From NCBI RefSeq assembly GCF_016741775.1, contig NZ_JAERRK010000018.1, forward strand, positions 1 through 64,000: a stretch of 64,000 nucleotides of DNA, written 5' to 3'. A model generated the notes under the pieces. That model did no database searches, was not told the origin of the DNA, and saw nothing but the letters and a program-made list of their open reading frames with translations. Positions 58,755 to 64,000 of this stretch are shown in pieces (positions within the stretch are counted from its first letter, which is position 1; each line of letters opens with the position of its first letter). The DNA is from Streptomyces actinomycinicus. Lineage in GTDB: Bacteria; Actinomycetota; Actinomycetes; Streptomycetales; Streptomycetaceae. Both the position numbers and the translations under genes were made by a program.

Positions 58755-58849
58755 CGCCCTGGAACAACCGCCGGGACGCCGGCCACGTCCTGCTCAAGGC
58801 GCCGCGACCCACGGTGACGCCCTGCTCGAGGCGCCGGGACGCCCCGTAG
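58722..58849. repeat. Imperfect repeat of the permease 3' end
   Basis: 58722-58760 (ACGTGCTGCTCAAGCGCC...) is copied with changes at 58785-58824, and a third partial copy follows at 58822-58849. The first copy encodes the last codons and stop of the permease. No gene is seen between the stop and 58979. Confidence 0.75.
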
Positions 58850-58979
58850 GAGCGGAATCACGCAACGTATTGCCATGGCTTTACTTCCTCTTGGGCGGAA
58901 CCGTCAGCGCCCGGATATCCTCCTAACCCTTACGGGGGCGTGTGCCCCGCTGTCCTGAACCTTTCGATGGGTGCGGAGC

Positions 58980-60482
58980 ATGATCGAGGCTGTCGGCCTG
59001 ACCAAGCGCTACGGCGACAAGACCGCCGTGTACAACCTTTCCTTCCAGGTGCGGCCCGGAGCCGTCACCGGCTTCCTCGGGCCCAACGGCTCGGGCAAGT
59101 CCACGACGATGCGGATGATCCTGGGCCTGGACAACCCCACGTCCGGGTCGGTCACCATCGGCGGCTACCCGTACCGCAAGCTGCCCAACGCCCCCCGGCA
59201 GGTCGGCGCGCTGCTCGACGCCAAGGCCGTGCACGGCGGCCGGGCCGCCCGCAACCACCTGCTCAGCCTGGCCCAGCTGTCGGGCATCCCGGCCCGGCGC
59301 GTGGACGAGGTGCTCGGCGTCGTCGGCCTCCAGGACGTGGCCAGAAAGCGCTCCAAGGGCTTCTCGCTCGGCATGGGCCAGCGGCTCGGCATCGCCGCCG
59401 CGCTGCTCGGCGACCCGCAGGTGCTGCTCTTCGACGAGCCGGTCAACGGCCTCGACCCCGAGGGCATCCTCTGGGTCCGCAATCTCATGAAGGCGCTCGC
59501 CGCCGAGGGCCGTACGGTCTTCGTCTCCTCGCACCTGATGAGCGAGATGGCCCTGACCGCCGACCACCTCATCGTCATCGGGCGCGGCCAGCTGCTCGCC
59601 GACATGAGCATCAAGGACTTCATCTCGGCCAACTCGGCCGACTTCGCGCGGGTGCGCACCCCGGACACCGAGCCGCAGCTGCGCGAGAAGCTGTCCTCCG
59701 CGCTCACCGAGGCCGGCGGGCACGTACTGCCCGAGCAGGACGGCGCGCTGCGCATCACCGGGCTGGCGCTGCCCCGCATCAGCGACCTGGCGCACGAGGC
59801 GGGGGTCCGCCTCTGGGAGCTGTCCCCGCACCAGGCCTCGCTGGAAGAGGCGTACATGCGGATGACGCAGGGCGCCGTGGACTACCGCTCCACCGTCGAC
59901 CAGAGGGCGGGCCTCCAGCAGCCGCTGCCGCCCGGCGTCCAGCCCCCCGTGCCGGTGCCCGGTCAGGGCCAGCCCGGCTGGTACGCCCCGCCGCCGCCCC
60001 AGCAGGGCGGGCAGCCCTTCGCGATGCCGGCGCCCGCGGCGGGACCGTACGGCGCTGCCCCGGCGGGCGGTCACGCCGCTCCGGCGCCGGGCACGGCCAA
60101 CCCCTACGCCCACCCGGGCGCCCCGGCCCAGCCGGCCGCGCAGCCCCACCCGGGCGCCCCCGCCCAGCCGGCCGCGCCGGCCCCGCAGGCGCAGCAGCCC
60201 GCGCAGGCTCCGGCGGCCGGCCAGGCCCCGCAGGACCAGCCGCCGGCCCTCGTCAAGACCGCCCCGGCGGCTCCGGCGGCCCCCGCGACGGCACCCGCAG
60301 CCCCGGCCGCCCCGGCACCCGCAGCCCCGGCCGCCCCGGCGCCCGCAGCCGCTCCGGCCGCCCGGCCCGCGCAGCAGCAGGCGCCCGCGGCGGCTCCCCC
60401 GGCCCCCGCCGAGCCGGCTCCCGCCTCCGCCGCCTCCTCCCCCGCCTCCGACGACCCGACCCAGCCCGAGGACGCCCGATGA
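58980..60482 (+). CDS. ABC transporter ATP-binding protein, copy 2, with long Ala/Pro tail
   Basis: Encodes about 500 residues. The first ~310 residues parallel copy 1: GPNGSGKST, GFSLGMGQRLGIAAALLGDP, VLLFDEPVNGLDPEG. From about residue 320 a ~180-residue Pro/Ala/Gln-rich tail (AAPAAPAPAAPAAPAP-like) follows, absent from copy 1. ATG 58980 starts at the conserved IEAVGLTKRYGDKT; GTG 58971 is an alternative. The tail may be an unstructured tether. Confidence 0.92.
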   Translation: MIEAVGLTKRYGDKTAVYNLSFQVRPGAVTGFLGPNGSGKSTTMRMILGLDNPTSGSVTIGGYPYRKLPNAPRQVGALLDAKAVHGGRAARNHLLSLAQLSGIPARRVDEVLGVVGLQDVARKRSKGFSLGMGQRLGIAAALLGDPQVLLFDEPVNGLDPEGILWVRNLMKALAAEGRTVFVSSHLMSEMALTADHLIVIGRGQLLADMSIKDFISANSADFARVRTPDTEPQLREKLSSALTEAGGHVLPEQDGALRITGLALPRISDLAHEAGVRLWELSPHQASLEEAYMRMTQGAVDYRSTVDQRAGLQQPLPPGVQPPVPVPGQGQPGWYAPPPPQQGGQPFAMPAPAAGPYGAAPAGGHAAPAPGTANPYAHPGAPAQPAAQPHPGAPAQPAAPAPQAQQPAQAPAAGQAPQDQPPALVKTAPAAPAAPATAPAAPAAPAPAAPAAPAPAAAPAARPAQQQAPAAAPPAPAEPAPASAASSPASDDPTQPEDAR

Positions 60483-61363
60483 GCACGCACCAGCCCCCGA
60501 TGCCGCAGGCCCCGGCACCCGCGCCCGACTGGCAGGCGGCGCCCGGCGGCCCGTACCCCGGCTACACGTCGCCCATCCCGGTCGTGCGCACCCACCTCGG
60601 GCACGCGCTGGCCTCCGAGTGGACGAAGATCAAGTCGGTGCGCTCCACGATGTGGACGCTCGGCGTGTTCGTCCTGCTCGTCGTCGGCATCGGCCTGCTC
60701 TCCGGCGCGCTGGTCGAGGCCAACTCCGACTCCGAGAGCCTGTCGGGCGAGAACCCGCTGTCCTTCGGTTTCTTCGGTCTGCTCCTCGGCAGCATCTGCA
60801 TCATCACGCTCGGCGTGCTGACCACGGCCTCCGAGTACGGCACGGGCATGATCCGTACGACGATGACCGCGTGCCCCAGCCGGGCGCGGGTGCTCGCCGC
60901 CAAGTCGATCGTGTTCTTCACTGTCGCCTTCGTCTTCGCCCTGGCGACCTCGGGTCTCGTGGCCATGGTCCACGCGTCGATGCTGGAGAGCACCGGCGCC
61001 CGGACGCCCACCGGAAGCGAGTGGTTCAAGGCCACCGTCGGCATCAGCCTCTACATCGCGCTGCTCGGACTGCTCTCGCTGCTCATCGGCTCGGTCATCC
61101 GGCACTCCGCGGGCGCCATCACCATCATGATCGGCGTACTGCTGGCGCCGCTGGTGCTCGCGCTGTTCATGTTCACCGAGTCGCTGAGCGCGGTGCGCGA
61201 CGCGCTGCTCGAGTACTCCATCCCCAACCAGATGAGCGTCTTCTACTCCAACTCCCTCAGCGAGTCCGGCCCCTCGGGCTGGGACCCCCTGTGGATCATG
61301 CTCGGTGTGACCGCCGCGGTGTTCGCGGGCGCTTACGCGCTGCTGCAGAGCCGGGACGTGTAA
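60479..61363 (+). CDS. ABC transporter permease, copy 2
   Basis: Encodes about 294 residues. A Pro-rich cytoplasmic N-terminus (THQPPMPQAPAPAPDWQAAPGG) leads to six helices; SEWTKIKSVRSTMWTLGVF and SEYGTGMIRTTMTACPSRARVLAAK align with copy 1. ATGA overlap with the ATPase gene. Confidence 0.92.
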   Translation: MSTHQPPMPQAPAPAPDWQAAPGGPYPGYTSPIPVVRTHLGHALASEWTKIKSVRSTMWTLGVFVLLVVGIGLLSGALVEANSDSESLSGENPLSFGFFGLLLGSICIITLGVLTTASEYGTGMIRTTMTACPSRARVLAAKSIVFFTVAFVFALATSGLVAMVHASMLESTGARTPTGSEWFKATVGISLYIALLGLLSLLIGSVIRHSAGAITIMIGVLLAPLVLALFMFTESLSAVRDALLEYSIPNQMSVFYSNSLSESGPSGWDPLWIMLGVTAAVFAGAYALLQSRDV

Positions 61364-61386
61364 GGCTCCGGCCGCACTCATCCCTC

Positions 61387-61410
61387 CCCGCCGGTGTCCG
61401 CACCGGCGGG
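61387..61410. terminator. Terminator between convergent ABC permease and zinc-ribbon genes
   Basis: 10-bp arms (61387-61396 with 61401-61410), TCCG loop, between the two stops. Confidence 0.75.
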
Positions 61411-61411
61411 C

Positions 61412-61744
61412 TCAGAACCTCGGTGCGTTACGGGACCGCTGCACCCGCGTGGTGCGGCGGTCCTTCGCGTTCCAGCAGGCCTTGTGCCAGTGCCGGCGGT
61501 CGTCGACGCCCGCGTGCTCCGGCCAGGCCACCACGTGCGGGACCCCGGAGGGGATCAGCTGGTCGCAGCCCGGGCAGCGGTACGTCTTGCCCTCGGCGCT
61601 CGCCCCGGCGACATGGCGCACGCTCCAGTCCTCGCCCTGCCAGGTCTCGGTGGACTGCCAGCCGCCGTACCGGCCGGCGCGATCGTCCTCGGCGCTCCGG
61701 CCCGTCGATCCGGCTGCCTTCGGTCGGTTGTGACGCGGGGACAC
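61412..61744 (-). CDS. Small zinc-ribbon-like protein of unknown function
   Basis: Encodes about 110 residues. CPGCDQLIPSGVPHVVAWPEHAG ... HWHKACWNAKDRR gives a CxxC and HxxxC pair, which suits a treble-clef or ribbon zinc site. GTG 61744 has GAGAGGTG upstream; the frame continues to 61903 but that part shows no conservation-like features. Conserved in Streptomyces in my recollection; role unknown. Confidence 0.8.
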   Translation of the reverse strand: MSPRHNRPKAAGSTGRSAEDDRAGRYGGWQSTETWQGEDWSVRHVAGASAEGKTYRCPGCDQLIPSGVPHVVAWPEHAGVDDRRHWHKACWNAKDRRTTRVQRSRNAPRF

Positions 61745-61965
61745 GGGACACCTCTCGGGCTGTACAGGAAGCACGGGCTGCATCCAGCCTACGCGTCGCC
61801 GAGCGGGGTACGCGTACGGAACCAACCCGCACAAGTCCCCCTCCAGGGCGACCCATTCTGCAGACAATCCGCAAATCTCTCCGCCAGGCCGTGTCCTGGG
61901 CACGTGTCAGACGGTTATGCCGGTTGGGGGAGCTCCCGGGTCGGAGCCAAGGAAGCAGGAATGTG

Positions 61966-62994
61966 ATGTACGTAGGTAGTTTTGTGCTGGCCGCCCAGTT
62001 CCCGGGCCAGGGCCACGGGGAGGCCCTGCACCGGGCCGTCCGCTCGGCCGAGGTCGCCGAGCAGGCCGGGCTGGACGCGGTGTGGCTGGCCGAGCACCAC
62101 TTCGTGCCCTACGGCACGTGCCCGTCAGCGGCCACGCTGGCCGCACTGCTGCTCGGCCGCACCGAGCGCATCCGGGTCGGCACTGCGGTCAGCGTACTGC
62201 CCACCGCGCACCCGGTCGCCCTCGGCGAGCAGGCCGCGCTGCTGCACCTGACGAGCGGCGGGCGGTTCACACTGGGCGTCGGGCGCGGCGGGCCCTGGGT
62301 GGATCTGGAGGTGTTCGGCCGAGGCCTGGAGGCGTACGAACACGGGTTCCCGGAGTCGCTCGATCTGCTGCTGCGCTGGCTGCGCGAACCGTCGGTCGCG
62401 GCCTCCGGGGAGCGGTACTCCTTCCGCGAGGTGCCCGTCGTGCCCCGCCCGTCGGAGGCCCTGACGGACACCCCCGGCCCAGAGGTCGTCCTCGCCTGCA
62501 CCTCACCGGCGAGCGTTCGGCTGGCTGCCGAGCGCGGGCTGCCGATGCTGCTCGGCATGCACATCGGGGACGAGGAGAAGGCGGAGATGGTCGCCCTGTG
62601 GCGCCGCTGCGCCCGCGCGGCGGGACGGCCGGCCGAGGAGATTGCGGGCGCCGGCCATGTCTCGGCCGGTGTCTGCCAGCTCGCAGACCGGCGCACGGAC
62701 GCGGTGGAGACGCTGATGAAGGCGATGCCGGGCTGGCTCAGGCAAGGCCTCGACGCTCATGTGACGGTGGACGGGCGGGCCCGGTCGATGCGCGACCCGC
62801 ACGCCTACACGGAGCTGCTCTGCGGACTGCACCCGGTGGGCACCCCGCGGCTCGCCGCCGACCGGCTCGCGGCCACCTCGGAGCGCACGGGCATCTCCCG
62901 CTTCGCCCTCCTGACGGAGGGCTCGGGCGACCTCGCGGCGACGGAGGAGAACCTGCGGCGCCTGGGCGCCGAGGTGCTGCCCCAGCTGCGCTGA
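61966..62994 (+). CDS. LLM-class flavin-dependent oxidoreductase
   Basis: Encodes about 342 residues. Luciferase-like TIM barrel: HRAVRSAEVAEQAGLDAVWLAEHHFVPYGTCPSAATLAALLLGRTERIRVGTAVSVLPTAHPVALGEQAALLHLTSGGRFTLGVGRGG. Likely uses FMN or F420. ATG 61966 or GTG 61963, both after GGAAGCAGGA. Substrate cannot be told. Confidence 0.88.
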   Translation: MYVGSFVLAAQFPGQGHGEALHRAVRSAEVAEQAGLDAVWLAEHHFVPYGTCPSAATLAALLLGRTERIRVGTAVSVLPTAHPVALGEQAALLHLTSGGRFTLGVGRGGPWVDLEVFGRGLEAYEHGFPESLDLLLRWLREPSVAASGERYSFREVPVVPRPSEALTDTPGPEVVLACTSPASVRLAAERGLPMLLGMHIGDEEKAEMVALWRRCARAAGRPAEEIAGAGHVSAGVCQLADRRTDAVETLMKAMPGWLRQGLDAHVTVDGRARSMRDPHAYTELLCGLHPVGTPRLAADRLAATSERTGISRFALLTEGSGDLAATEENLRRLGAEVLPQLR

Positions 62995-63023
62995 CCCGCC
63001 CCGGCCTCGCGAGTCGCTCGGGG

Positions 63024-63072
63024 GCTTGCCGCCCCGGTACTGGATGCACCTCCCGCAGGTGGAGCGGCAAGC
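63024..63072. terminator. Nested inverted repeat between convergent genes
   Basis: Outer arms GCTTGCCGC (63024-63032) and GCGGCAAGC (63064-63072), with an inner CACCT/AGGTG hairpin. Lies between the LLM gene stop and the SCO5389-family stop. Confidence 0.55.
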
Positions 63073-63109
63073 AGGCGGCTCACTGCCCCGGCCCGGCCGG
63101 AGCCTCGCC

Positions 63110-63502
63110 TCAGCAGTCCCGAAGCTCCGGCGACTGGTTCAGCAGCTGAGCACGCACCGAAGTGAAGCGGGCCAGCCTCTCGTCCGCCGAGGCGTCCAGT
63201 GGGAACACCGCCACGCGGTGGCAGTTCTGGAAGGCCAGCCGCACACCGAAGTGCCGCTGCAGCGCGCCGCGTATCGCGTCACTCGCGAGCGCACGCAGCA
63301 GCTGTCCGCGTGCCTGCTCGTCCGGCGGGGGCGTCTGGTTGTCGGCGAACGGGCCGCCGTCGACCTTCAGCTGGGCCACCAGGGAGCTGATCATCTCCCA
63401 TGCGTAGGGCAGGGAGGTCCGGACGCAGTCGACGAATGCTGCTTCGTCGACCTCGCCTCGCTCGGCCTGTTCGAGTAGGGCCGGTGAGACGTCGAGCGAC
63501 AT
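63110..63502 (-). CDS. SCO5389-family protein of unknown function
   Basis: Encodes about 130 residues: SLDVSPALLEQAERGEVDEAAFVDCVRTSLPYAWEMISSLVAQL, then DEQARGQLLRALASDAIRGALQRHFGVRLAFQNCHRVAVF. ATG 63502 follows GAGAGGAGAA. Predicted soluble, alpha-helical. It is divergent from nucS across 276 bp, in which no further gene is seen. Confidence 0.8.
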   Translation of the reverse strand: MSLDVSPALLEQAERGEVDEAAFVDCVRTSLPYAWEMISSLVAQLKVDGGPFADNQTPPPDEQARGQLLRALASDAIRGALQRHFGVRLAFQNCHRVAVFPLDASADERLARFTSVRAQLLNQSPELRDC

Positions 63503-63778
63503 GGGTTCTCCTCTCGCACCCCCAGCGAGCAGGGGTTGCCGGACAGATGAGGGAGTTCGCGATTTCGAACACGCTGAGTACATGAGCCGCAACCTCCCGT
63601 TCTCTACGGTAGGCAACGGTCGGTGACCACACCAGCAGATTGCGTATATGGAACGGTCCGCTCATGCTCACTATCGGCCAGGGATGAACAAGAGTTTCCA
63701 GGGACAATTGGTGCGATTCACAGGCAGCGGGATGGGCGGATCGCGTGCACGGGCGCGCGTCGAGTAGCGTTGCCGACC

Positions 63779-64000
63779 ATGCGTCTCGTCATTGCCCGGT
63801 GCTCGGTCGACTACGCCGGCCGGCTCACCGCCCACCTGCCCTCGGCGCCCCGACTGATCCTGGTCAAGGCGGACGGCAGCGTCTCCATCCACGCCGACGA
63901 CCGGGCCTACAAGCCGCTCAACTGGATGTCGCCGCCCTGCACGCTGAAGGAGGGCGCCGGCGAGGACGAGGGCGTGTGGACCGTCGTCAACAGGGCGGGC
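63779..64000 (+). CDS. nucS: Endonuclease NucS, N-terminal part; 3' end outside window
   Basis: The 74 residues visible (RLVIARCSVDYAGRLTAHLPSAPRLILVKADGSVSIHADDRAYKPLNWMSPPCTLKEG) match the N-terminal DNA-binding domain of actinobacterial NucS/EndoMS, which cuts mismatched DNA in the MutS-independent mismatch repair pathway. The catalytic nuclease domain lies beyond the window. Confidence 0.93.
   Translation, partial: MRLVIARCSVDYAGRLTAHLPSAPRLILVKADGSVSIHADDRAYKPLNWMSPPCTLKEGAGEDEGVWTVVNRAG

Overview
The window is high-GC actinobacterial DNA. GC-rich third codon positions, GTG starts, many ATGA/GTGA stop-start overlaps, the adjacent coiled-coil cytoskeletal genes scy and filP, and the order treS-mak-glgB ... 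pta-ackA-pyk ... icmA ... meaB-thiolase-mce-scy-filP ... nucS all point to a Streptomyces chromosome arm-proximal core region. From memory the order resembles the S. coelicolor SCO5442 to SCO5388 stretch, read in descending order.

Layout. 1-4.5 kb: the trehalose/maltose-1-phosphate to alpha-glucan genes (end of treS, maltokinase, glgB). 4.66-7.06 kb: a HelR-type RNA polymerase helicase on the minus strand. Over its start lies a consensus promoter on the plus strand that leads, about 100 nt later, into a rho-independent terminator, so a small RNA is predicted. 7.1-9.5 kb: a drug-efflux MFS gene and divergent TetR gene with paired operators. 9.5-13.7 kb: repeats, then a C4-dicarboxylate transporter divergent from its CitA/CitB-like two-component system. 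13.5-18.6 kb: the accessory core of the window. It holds an NB-ARC/TPR (NLR-like) gene coupled to a four-TM protein, a divergent nucleoside-phosphorylase-like protein, and a decayed second NLR. The intact NLR and the phosphorylase share a 17-residue motif at their N- and C-terminus respectively, the arrangement expected of an amyloid-signalling NLR/effector pair.

18.7-28.8 kb: a sugar ABC importer lacking its own ATPase (one permease has a rare TTA codon), an XRE regulator, then central carbon genes pfkA, pta-ackA and pyk. 28.8-34 kb: a surface/secreted DUF6230-DUF6114 cluster with a long structured leader, thioredoxin-TPR protein CnoX and a divergent TetR. 34-41.5 kb: a secreted DUF3103 protein, isobutyryl-CoA mutase large subunit (Phe80/Gln198), a DUF3817 protein, MarR, an MFS exporter with divergent ArsR-type regulator, and a leishmanolysin-like metallopeptidase without a signal peptide. 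41.6-46.7 kb: a self-regulated SRPBCC/DUF4166/TetR operon with two perfect TTTGAGC operators, a DUF77/DUF3817 pair and three consecutive AIM24 genes.

46.8-51.5 kb: MarR, MFS, meaB, thiolase and methylmalonyl-CoA epimerase. With icmA these suggest propionyl/isobutyryl-CoA handling and B12-mutase maintenance. 51.7-56.8 kb: scy and filP, the polar-growth cytoskeleton. 57-61.4 kb: two paralogous ABC export pairs in tandem. 61.4-64 kb: a zinc-ribbon protein, a luciferase-like flavin oxidoreductase, an SCO5389-family protein and the start of nucS. I saw no rRNA, tRNA, CRISPR array, transposase or prophage gene.
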